Shown: piece after piece, positions 1-4,497 of the stretch
Numbering within the stretch: the first letter of the stretch is position 1
Layout of the letters: every line of letters starts with the position of its first letter
Assembly: GCA_910577065.1 (NCBI GenBank)
Contig: CAJTLD010000126.1
Coordinates: forward strand, 2,051-7,219
Source: an uncultured Lachnospiraceae bacterium
Lineage (GTDB): Bacteria > Bacillota > Clostridia > Lachnospirales > Lachnospiraceae
Direction of reading: 5' to 3'
Length of the DNA stretch: 5,169 bases
Notes under the pieces: model-generated
Told to the model about the DNA's origin: nothing
The model's database searches: none
Seen by the model: only the letters and a program-made list of their open reading frames with translations
Made by a program: the position numbers and the translations under genes

Positions 1-268
1 CCGCCGCCATAGCGCGCTCTAAGTTTACGCTGCCGCCCGGCTTTGCCTGCCCAAGCGAACTTCTTGCAAGCGTTTCCGGCATGACGTCCGCCGTAAAAGA
101 GGCGTTGTCCCGTTTTGTTACTGTCAGGCACACGCCGTTTACGGCAATACTGTCGCCGATTTGGGTTCCTTCCAGTACTTTTTTTGCCCTAATCTGCAGT
201 GCGCCGGATGATCCGGAGCGCTTCAATGCCAGCACAACGCCCATTTCTTCTATAATTCCGGTAAACAT
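1..268 (-). CDS. ribE: Riboflavin synthase alpha chain, N-terminal part (runs off left edge)
   Basis: Riboflavin synthase converts two molecules of 6,7-dimethyl-8-ribityllumazine into riboflavin plus a pyrimidinedione, the last step of riboflavin synthesis in the cytoplasm. About 89 N-terminal residues are visible. They begin MFTGIIEEMG, the family's near-invariant start, followed by GDSIAVNGVCLTVT (about residues 38-51), then the FTADVMPETL segment and VNLERAM, all typical of the first lumazine-binding barrel. A full-length protein has about 210 residues in two such barrels, so more than half lies beyond the window. The ATG at 266-268 is preceded by GGAGG at 276-280. The start overlaps the 3' end of ribD by 19 bases, which indicates translational coupling in a ribD-ribE operon. 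In Firmicutes the usual next genes are ribBA and ribH; they are not visible here. The symbol follows the Bacillus/Clostridia convention (ribE; ribC in E. coli). Identity is secure. Confidence 0.96.
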   Translation of the reverse strand, partial: MFTGIIEEMGVVLALKRSGSSGALQIRAKKVLEGTQIGDSIAVNGVCLTVTKRDNASFTADVMPETLARSSLGQAKPGGSVNLERAMAA

Positions 269-1359
269 GAAGCCACCTCCCATTCCACCAGAATATCTTC
301 CCCTATCTGCGTTATCTTCGGCCTGCACAGCCCAAACGCCTCGGCAGGAAAGGCAACGCCCTCGCCTTCTACCGGGGTTTTCGCCTGCGCCCCGCCAAAC
401 AGTTTCGGGGCAATGTAGGCTTCCACCGAATGCACAATCCCGCTTTTTAGGGCGCTGTAATTTAACGTCCCCCCGCCTTCCAGCAAAATGCTGTCTATCC
501 CGCGTTCCCCGAACCGCTTCATCAATATGTTCAAATCCAGATGGTTTTCCCGCGCGTCTAAAGGCACAGAAATTATCCCGCATCCGGCATCCTGATAGGG
601 CTTATATTTTTCTTCGTCCGTCTGCGCCGTCGCAATCAGAACGGGCGTCTGATGCGCTGTGCGCACCAACTCGGAGGAAAGCGGCGTCCGAAGGCGCGTA
701 TCGCATACAATGCGGACCGGGCTTTTCTTCCCTGGAATCCTGACTGTCAGGCGGGGATTGTCTGCAAGGACGGTACCTATGCCGGCCATAATCCCCATAT
801 ACTTATGGCGGCTTTCCTGCACCCGCATCCTGGCCGCTTCACCCGTAATCCATTTCGACGCGCCGGTATGGGTTGCGATTTTGCCGTCCGCCGTCATCGC
901 GTATTTTAAGACAACATAAGGCGTTTTATGACGGATATAGTGGAAAAACACTTTATTTAACGCGGTACATTCCGCTTCACAGACGCCGGTTATCACGCGG
1001 ACGCCGCGTTCCCTTAAAAACTGCGCGCCTTTGCCCGCTACAAGCGGATTGGGATCCATAGAGCCGATATAAACAGTGCGGATGCCGCTGTTAAGAATAA
1101 TTTCCGTACAGGGCGGCGTTTTGCCGTAGTGGCAGCACGGCTCAAGCGTGACGTAAAGTTCTGCTCCGCGCATATCTTCCCTGCAGTTTAAAACAGCGTT
1201 CCGTTCCGCGTGGTACTCCCCGTATTTGTGGTGGTAATCCCTGCTTATAATGCGTCCGTCTTTTACGATTACGGCTCCCACCATGGGATTGGGGTTTGTA
1301 TAGCCTTCGCCCCTTTTCGCCTCCTTCAACGCTTCCTTCATATAATCTTCATGATTCAC
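250..1359 (-). CDS. ribD: Bifunctional diaminohydroxyphosphoribosylaminopyrimidine deaminase / 5-amino-6-(5-phosphoribosylamino)uracil reductase
   Basis: RibD carries out the second and third steps of riboflavin synthesis from GTP: deamination of the pyrimidine ring, then NADPH-dependent reduction of the ribosyl group. The 369-aa length is normal for the fused enzyme. The N-terminal zinc deaminase domain (about 1-145) shows NPNPMVGAV, the HAE motif (zinc ligand H50, catalytic E52) and PCCHYGKTPPC (zinc ligands C75 and C84). The C-terminal reductase domain (about 147-365) shows KYAMTADGKIA (152-162), ITGEAAR, GIGTVLADNPRLT (193-205) and the LLEGGGTLN loop (292-300). The start is GTG at 1357-1359, preceded by AAGGAGGT at a 6-base spacing. 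It is the first gene after an FMN riboswitch and terminator, so it should be switched off when FMN is abundant. Its 3' end overlaps ribE by 19 bases. All expected catalytic and zinc residues are present and nothing looks damaged. Confidence 0.97.
   Translation of the reverse strand: MNHEDYMKEALKEAKRGEGYTNPNPMVGAVIVKDGRIISRDYHHKYGEYHAERNAVLNCREDMRGAELYVTLEPCCHYGKTPPCTEIILNSGIRTVYIGSMDPNPLVAGKGAQFLRERGVRVITGVCEAECTALNKVFFHYIRHKTPYVVLKYAMTADGKIATHTGASKWITGEAARMRVQESRHKYMGIMAGIGTVLADNPRLTVRIPGKKSPVRIVCDTRLRTPLSSELVRTAHQTPVLIATAQTDEEKYKPYQDAGCGIISVPLDARENHLDLNILMKRFGERGIDSILLEGGGTLNYSALKSGIVHSVEAYIAPKLFGGAQAKTPVEGEGVAFPAEAFGLCRPKITQIGEDILVEWEVASCLPEL
273..281 (-). promoter_or_regulatory. Ribosome binding site of ribE inside ribD
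   Basis: On the minus strand this reads GGGAGGTGG, with the GGAGG core 7 bases before the ribE ATG. It lies within the last codons of ribD, so ribosomes finishing ribD pass over it. This fixes the ribE start at 268. Confidence 0.8.
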
Positions 1360-1365
1360 CTGCGC

Positions 1366-1373
1366 ACCTCCTT
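1366..1373 (-). promoter_or_regulatory. Ribosome binding site of ribD
   Basis: On the minus strand this reads AAGGAGGT, a near-perfect Shine-Dalgarno, 6 bases before the GTG at 1357-1359. It decides the non-ATG start. It lies outside the terminator hairpin, so control by the upstream riboswitch appears to be transcriptional rather than by hiding this site. Confidence 0.85.
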
Positions 1374-1400
1374 TTTGCCCGCCGCGTTACTTATCATGCC

Positions 1401-1449
1401 CAAAAATGCCCGGATACCTGCATCTTTCTGCAGCTTCCGGGCATTTTTG
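1401..1449 (-). terminator. Intrinsic terminator in the rib leader (riboswitch expression platform)
   Basis: A perfect 14-base inverted repeat (1401-1414 with 1436-1449) has the GC-rich core GCCCGGA/TCCGGGC and, on the minus strand, ends in ATTTTTG. Inside it, CTGCA and TGCAG (1418-1422 and 1429-1433) can form a second short stem. It sits between the FMN aptamer and ribD, where a riboswitch-controlled terminator is expected. Because the T-run pairs with an A-run, the hairpin is symmetrical and also has a TTTTTGTTTT tract on the plus strand, so it could also stop antisense transcription. Confidence 0.88.
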
Positions 1450-1511
1450 TTTTGTACCTGCGGATACGTTCCGGAACAGAAATCCATTCCGGGCGCACCT
1501 CAATCGATACT

Positions 1512-1665
1512 GCATCTTCTTTCATCCAGACTATACTGTCGGCTTCGGAATAGCCTGCCAGGAAAAAACCTGCCTTGCGTCACCGAATCATGCCTTGCGG
1601 CTCCCGGGCTTTACCGCCGGTAGGGAATCCTTCACATCCGCAAAGTCACCCTGCCCTGAAGATTA
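1512..1665 (-). ncRNA. FMN riboswitch (RFN element)
   Basis: On the minus strand this carries the conserved RFN landmarks in order: ATCTTC (P1 5' side, 1658-1663), GGGCAGGGTGA, TTCCCTACCGGCGGTAA, GCCCGGGAGCC, ATTCGGTGA, TTCCGAAGCCGACAG, TATAGTCTGGATGAAAG and GAAGAT (P1 3' side, 1514-1519). ATCTTC and GAAGAT close the multi-branched aptamer. Known members bind FMN and shut off riboflavin synthesis or transport genes. Here it lies just downstream of a promoter and is followed by an intrinsic terminator and ribD, so the likely action is premature termination when FMN is bound. The variable arm contains a CAGG-TTTTTT-CCTG hairpin. Recognition is by the conserved blocks and is secure; exact ends are approximate. 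Confidence 0.97.
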
Positions 1666-1689
1666 GTTTGATATTGTTATGATATTTTT

Positions 1690-1718
1690 ACTTTAACACA
1701 GGATAAGAAATGTGTCAA
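1690..1718 (-). promoter_or_regulatory. Sigma-A-type promoter of the ribD operon
   Basis: On the minus strand a perfect -35 TTGACA (1713-1718) is separated by exactly 17 bases from TAAAGT (1690-1695, 4 of 6 matches to the -10 consensus). Transcription would start near 1683, about 20 bases before the riboswitch P1 stem, giving a leader of roughly 325 bases before ribD. It lies about 20 bases beyond the stop codon of the upstream flavoprotein gene. Confidence 0.8.
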
Positions 1719-1738
1719 ACAGTTCCTGGAGAACCCGC

Positions 1739-2365
1739 TTACCGTATAAAACTCGTCTTTTCCCCGTATTCGTTTTCCGGCGGCGCAATCTGTTGCTTTT
1801 TTCCGGCTTCGATGCATTTTAGCAGCCATGCCATATTCCTTCCGAGATTGCGCATCACCTGCAGCCCTTCCTTGTCCTGCAAAACCTCCTCGGGGCGGTT
1901 CCCGTGCACCATATTCCAATAAGACGACGAAACCACGGGCATTTCCGCAATTGTAAAATACTTGTTTAAAACGTCTACGGAAGCGGTCGTGCCGGCTCTT
2001 CTGGCCGATGCGACCGCCGCGCCCGGCTTATGTAAAAAAGCGCTCTTGCCGGCATAAAAAATTCGGTCTAACGCGCTTAAAATCCGTCCCGACGGATGCG
2101 CATAATAAACGGGCGTACCAAATACAAAGCCGTCCGCCTCCTTTGCTTTGGCAATCACATCATTGATACCGTCGTCCGTAAAAATACAGCCCGCGTGCTT
2201 TGTATTGCACTGGCCGCAGCCAATGCAGTCCCGAACCGGGCCTGCCCCCAAATATGCAAACTCCGTTTCTATCCCTTCCCGGTTTAACGCATTTCCTACT
2301 TCCGACAGCGCCGTAAAAGTGCATCCTTTTTCTTTCGGGCTACCGTTTAACAATAATACTTTCAT
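1739..2365 (-). CDS. Flavodoxin-fold NAD(P)H-dependent FMN oxidoreductase (possible Isf-like Fe-S flavoprotein)
   Basis: A 208-aa member of the NADPH-dependent FMN reductase / flavodoxin-like superfamily, presumably a cytoplasmic FMN-dependent electron-transfer enzyme; the substrate is unknown. The N-terminus MKVLLLNGSPKEKGCT is the first beta strand plus the FMN phosphate loop (residues 7-16). GTPVYYAHPSG (83-93) and ARRAGTT (121-127) match the flavin-contacting loops. Cysteines C47, C50, C53 and C60 form CX2CX2CX6C, within the compact CX2CX2CX4-7C pattern described for archaeal iron-sulfur flavoprotein Isf, so a [4Fe-4S] cluster is possible; many relatives carry similar cysteines without proof of a cluster. 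The start at 2365 is chosen because AGGAGG lies 9 bases upstream. In-frame ATGs at 2374 (no spacing from AGGAGG) and 2395 (no Shine-Dalgarno) are worse. It has its own promoter and is followed, without a clear terminator, by the rib promoter. Confidence 0.87.
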   Translation of the reverse strand: MKVLLLNGSPKEKGCTFTALSEVGNALNREGIETEFAYLGAGPVRDCIGCGQCNTKHAGCIFTDDGINDVIAKAKEADGFVFGTPVYYAHPSGRILSALDRIFYAGKSAFLHKPGAAVASARRAGTTASVDVLNKYFTIAEMPVVSSSYWNMVHGNRPEEVLQDKEGLQVMRNLGRNMAWLLKCIEAGKKQQIAPPENEYGEKTSFIR

Positions 2366-2374
2366 ATCAGGCAT

Positions 2375-2380
2375 CCTCCT
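2375..2380 (-). promoter_or_regulatory. Ribosome binding site that sets the flavoprotein start
   Basis: On the minus strand AGGAGG lies 9 bases before the ATG at 2363-2365. It would lie inside the coding sequence if translation began at 2395 and would touch the ATG at 2374, so it supports the shorter 208-aa product. Confidence 0.8.
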
Positions 2381-2411
2381 GCTTTCCTTTTTCATTTATT
2401 TATATATATTC

Positions 2412-2440
2412 ATTATATTTCCTGTCATCCGCAAAAGCAA
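2412..2440 (-). promoter_or_regulatory. Promoter of the flavoprotein gene
   Basis: On the minus strand a perfect TATAAT (2412-2417) follows TTGCTT (2435-2440) after 17 bases. It is about 45 bases upstream of the chosen start codon. It lies back-to-back with the ridA promoter; the two -35 boxes are only 17 bases apart. Confidence 0.7.
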
Positions 2441-2457
2441 TCATTTTTAAAATCCTG

Positions 2458-2486
2458 TTTTCATTTTCCGTTCCGTTTGTTATAAT
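2458..2486 (+). promoter_or_regulatory. Extended -10 promoter of ridA
   Basis: TATAAT at 2481-2486 is preceded by TGT, giving an extended -10 (TGnTATAAT). A weak -35, TTTTCA (2458-2463, 4 of 6 matches), lies at the optimal 17-base spacing. Transcription would start near 2493, leaving a leader of about 45 bases. Confidence 0.72.
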
Positions 2487-2494
2487 TCGGATAA

Positions 2495-2513
2495 GGCTGC
2501 CAGAACGGCTGCC
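2495..2513 (+). repeat. Tandem GGCTGCC direct repeat in the ridA leader
   Basis: GGCTGCC occurs at 2495-2501 and again at 2507-2513, a period of 12 bases and so near one helical turn, just after the predicted transcription start. It could be a protein-binding site or chance; nothing else supports a role. Confidence 0.3.
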
Positions 2514-2538
2514 GGTACCACAGAAAGGAGCGATCAGG

Positions 2539-2907
2539 ATGAAACCAGTCAGTACCAAAATGGCGCCGGGCGCCATCGGGCCATATTCCCAGGGCTACGA
2601 AGCAGGCGGATTTGTGTTTACTTCCGGGCAGATAGCCATTATTCCGGAATCCGGGGAAATAGCAGAAGGGATCAAAGAGCAGGCGCACCAGTGCTGCAAA
2701 AATGTCGGCGCCATTTTAGAAGCCGCCGGATGCGGCTTTGACAATGTCGTTAAAACGGTCTGCTTTCTTGCAGATATGGCGGACTTTGCCGTTTTCAATG
2801 AAATTTATGCCGTTTATTTTACTTCCAAACCGGCCAGAAGCTGCGTTGCGGTGAAGGAACTGCCTAAGGGCGTGCTTTGTGAAATTGACGCAATTGCAGT
2901 GAAATAA
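2539..2907 (+). CDS. ridA: RidA family 2-iminobutanoate/2-iminopropanoate deaminase
   Basis: RidA (YjgF/YER057c/UK114 family) hydrolyses reactive enamine/imine intermediates released by PLP enzymes such as threonine dehydratase to 2-keto acids and ammonia, protecting PLP enzymes from damage. The 122-aa protein covers the whole family domain: GPYSQ (14-18), SGQ (29-31), ARSCVAV (99-105) and CEIDAIAV (114-121). R100 and E115 correspond to the E. coli pair R105/E120, and C102 to C107. The loop before ARSC is about four residues shorter than in E. coli, a common variation. AAAGGAG lies 8 bases before the ATG. The protein should form a cytoplasmic trimer with active sites between subunits, as in known members. 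It is divergent from the flavoprotein gene and is followed immediately by the structured repeat at 2908-3057. No partner gene shares its strand before that repeat. Confidence 0.95.
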   Translation: MKPVSTKMAPGAIGPYSQGYEAGGFVFTSGQIAIIPESGEIAEGIKEQAHQCCKNVGAILEAAGCGFDNVVKTVCFLADMADFAVFNEIYAVYFTSKPARSCVAVKELPKGVLCEIDAIAVK

Positions 2908-2923
2908 CCGGGGACTGTTCACT

Positions 2924-2956
2924 CCTGGGCCGTGCACTGCGCTGCACGGCCACAGG
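2924..2956 (+). repeat. Strong GC-rich hairpin in the repeat element
   Basis: GGCCGTGCA (2928-2936) pairs perfectly with TGCACGGCC (2943-2951) around a 6-base loop. CCTG (2924-2927) and CAGG (2953-2956) extend it by four pairs past one bulged A. It lies 17 bases after the ridA stop and could work as a transcript 3' end or RNA-stabilising hairpin. It lacks a T-run on either strand, so it is not a standard intrinsic terminator. Confidence 0.65.
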
Positions 2957-2961
2957 CCAAT

Positions 2962-3029
2962 ACAGTAATGGGGCCAGAATCCGGCCTCTTGCCGTAAGGC
3001 AACTTTAAATAGGCCGGATTCGTTACTGT
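2962..3029. repeat. Long three-part hairpin with GTAA tetraloop
   Basis: Outer stem ACAGTAA/TTACTGT (2962-2968 with 3023-3029), middle stem GAATCCGGCCT/AGGCCGGATTC (2977-2987 with 3011-3021, 11 perfect pairs), and an apical stem TTGCC/GGCAA (2989-2993 with 2998-3002) capped by GTAA, a GNRA-type tetraloop if read as plus-strand RNA. The outer 3' arm can instead pair with ACAGTAAC at 3047-3054. Confidence 0.65.
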
Positions 3030-3092
3030 GAACACCATGGGTGTGAACAGTAACCGGATTGAAAATAGACGCAAAGAGGAGCGGATCTGCTC

Positions 3093-3121
3093 TTGTTAAA
3101 AAAGATTTGGTATGGTAACAT
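3093..3121 (+). promoter_or_regulatory. Candidate promoter of the ATPase-nuclease operon
   Basis: TTGTTA (3093-3098) and TAACAT (3116-3121) are 17 bases apart, each with 4 of 6 consensus matches, and TG at 3113-3114 gives an extended -10. A perfect 10-base palindrome AACATATGTT (3117-3126) covers the -10 and the likely start region and could be an operator. It lies about 65 bases before the ATPase start codon. This is the best match in the leader but it is moderate. Confidence 0.45.
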
Positions 3122-3170
3122 ATGTTCTATGGGCTGGCATTTTAAGATGATGATTCACACGCTCAGGGAA

Positions 3171-3177
3171 AGGAAGG
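3171..3177 (+). promoter_or_regulatory. Ribosome binding site for the TTG-started ATPase
   Basis: AGGAAGG lies 9 bases before the TTG at 3187-3189. There is no ATG or GTG in frame between the upstream stop (TGA at 3151-3153) and the TTG. The next in-frame ATG, at residue 52, would remove the Walker A loop, so this site decides the start. Confidence 0.65.
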
Positions 3178-3186
3178 AATATCGTT

Positions 3187-4497
3187 TTGCAGAAACTTGT
3201 TTTAAATCAGCTTGGACCACTAGAACATTGTGAATTGGAGATCAACAAATTTATTGTTTTTACGGGAGCGCAAGCAACAGGAAAGAGTACGATAGCAAAA
3301 AGTATTTTTTTCTTTAAAAATGTGAAAAATCTTTTATTTATGCAATTAAAGAAACAGTATCTGCTTAATTCCGGCGAATATTTGGAGAATGTTATATTTC
3401 TTTCATTGAAAAATCGCCTGATGCGGGAAATACGCTCTAACTTTCTGCAGATATTCGGTACAACCTGGCGTATGGATATTTCAATGTATCTTAAATATCA
3501 GTACACAGAAGATATCTATATAAAGATTTCATTGAAAGAAAATCCGGTTTCACCAAATTATATATGGGTTGATTTTAGTCAGGTTCTGGAAAATTTTCTT
3601 CTTTCATTACAAAAAGAGTTAACGGTAAAAAAAGAATCGGAAGATTTTTCGGCAGTTGAAATGTTCAAAGAAAAGATTGCCCGGATTTTCCAAGACGATG
3701 CTGAAATCATATATATACCCGCGGGCAGAAGCATGATAACTCTGTTGAGTACACAGTTAAATTATATTTATAGTTCGATGGATGAAACGCAAAAGAAAAA
3801 CCTGGATTACTGCACGCAGAACTATCTTGAACGCATTTTAATGCTGAAATCAAATTTTTCCCATGGTATTGCAGAAATGATACAAAATGCAATCCACACA
3901 ACGGATACGAAGGTGGACAGAAATCAATTGGATTCGGCTATGGAACTGATGAGCGCTATATTGCAGGGGGAATACAGAAATATAAATGGAGAAGAACGGC
4001 TACAAGTATCAAAAGAACGATATGTAAAAATTAATTTTGCTTCTTCCGGGCAGCAGGAAGCAGTATGGATTTTAAATGTAATATTTTATTATTTATTGAG
4101 ACGGAAAAAATCTTATTTTATTATTGAGGAGCCGGAATCACATCTGTTTCCTAACGCACAAAAATTAATGACAGAGTTTATTGCGCTTGCGCAGTTTCAG
4201 AATGATAACCAAATATTTTTAACTACCCACAGCCCCTATATTTTAGGCGCACTGAATAACCTTTTATATGCTAATAAAATATCTGCCAGGGTAAACAGCG
4301 ATAAACTTGAAAAGATAATCAGCAAAAATAAGCGAATTGCTTTTTCTGACATTTCTTCGTATTATATTGAACATGGGACTGTGAAATATTGTATGGATGA
4401 TGAATTTGAGTCCATTCAAAATGAAGTAATTGACGGGGCTTCTTATAAAATCAATCATGATTTTGATAAGATGCTGAAATTAGAAGAGGAATGGTAA
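3187..4497 (+). CDS. ABC/SMC-like AAA family ATPase, candidate defence ATPase
   Basis: A 436-aa soluble ATPase of the AAA_15/AAA_21 (OLD/RecF-like) type. Visible motifs: N-terminal strands MQKLVLNQLGPLEHCELEI, Walker A GAQATGKST (27-35), YIPAGRS (176-182), the ABC signature-like SSGQQE (286-291), Walker B FIIEEPESHLFP (311-322; E314/E315 catalytic region) and the H-loop LTTHSPYIL (345-353, H348). Residues about 45-270 form a helical/strand insertion between the ATPase halves, where relatives carry a coiled coil or effector insert. No TOPRIM or nuclease motif is seen, and there is no signal peptide or membrane segment. Translation starts at TTG. The TAA stop directly abuts the ATG of a small PD-(D/E)XK-like gene. 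Such ATPases act as sensors or motors in phage-defence pairs (for example PtuA of Septu and AriA of PARIS), so a defence role is inferred, not shown. Base use is markedly AT-rich compared with the rib genes. The ATPase class is certain; the specific family is not. Confidence 0.9.
   Translation: MQKLVLNQLGPLEHCELEINKFIVFTGAQATGKSTIAKSIFFFKNVKNLLFMQLKKQYLLNSGEYLENVIFLSLKNRLMREIRSNFLQIFGTTWRMDISMYLKYQYTEDIYIKISLKENPVSPNYIWVDFSQVLENFLLSLQKELTVKKESEDFSAVEMFKEKIARIFQDDAEIIYIPAGRSMITLLSTQLNYIYSSMDETQKKNLDYCTQNYLERILMLKSNFSHGIAEMIQNAIHTTDTKVDRNQLDSAMELMSAILQGEYRNINGEERLQVSKERYVKINFASSGQQEAVWILNVIFYYLLRRKKSYFIIEEPESHLFPNAQKLMTEFIALAQFQNDNQIFLTTHSPYILGALNNLLYANKISARVNSDKLEKIISKNKRIAFSDISSYYIEHGTVKYCMDDEFESIQNEVIDGASYKINHDFDKMLKLEEEW
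4486..4490 (+). promoter_or_regulatory. Ribosome binding site of the nuclease gene within the ATPase 3' end
   Basis: GAGGA lies 7 bases before the ATG at 4498-4500, inside the last ATPase codons. With the stop and start codons touching (TAAATG), this suggests coupled translation and a fixed ratio of the two proteins. Confidence 0.6.

Larger units (their letters stand above)
2908..3057. repeat. MITE/REP-like structured intergenic repeat
   Basis: This non-coding stretch starts at the base after the ridA stop. Its ends form an imperfect 15-base terminal inverted repeat: 2908-2922, and 3043-3057 reverse-complemented, differ only at two adjacent positions and share ACTGTTCAC. The heptamer TAACCGG also occurs directly at both edges (2905-2911 and 3051-3057). 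Inside are three hairpins, at 2924-2956, 2962-3029 and 3022-3054. The combination of inverted ends, internal palindromes and no coding capacity fits a miniature mobile or REP-type intergenic element. It could also end or stabilise the ridA transcript. No transposase is present. Copy number in the genome is the decisive missing fact. Confidence 0.6.

Noticed and set aside
81..743. Long plus-strand open frame antisense to ribE and ribD.
   Set aside because: It is a shadow of two certain genes. Its translation is rich in P, R and S without domain-like character, and it lacks a ribosome binding site.
2908..3057. CRISPR array.
   Set aside because: The repeats are inverted and nested, with no regular repeat-spacer spacing and no cas gene in the window.
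3070..3101. Hairpin AGGAGCG/TGCTCTT near 3076-3094 as a terminator for ridA.
   Set aside because: The stem is short with a wobble pair and is followed by an A-run rather than a T-run on the plus strand. It also overlaps the candidate ATPase promoter.
3129..3233. A 34-codon open frame (ATG at 3129) overlapping the ATPase start out of frame, as a leader peptide or small gene.
   Set aside because: It has no Shine-Dalgarno sequence, and its downstream part is the ATPase coding sequence read in another frame. A coupling role is possible but unsupported.
3187..4497. Calling the ATPase an OLD-family nuclease (GajA-like) or PtuA.
   Set aside because: No TOPRIM motif is visible at the C-terminus, and the partner is neither an HNH protein nor a UvrD-like helicase.
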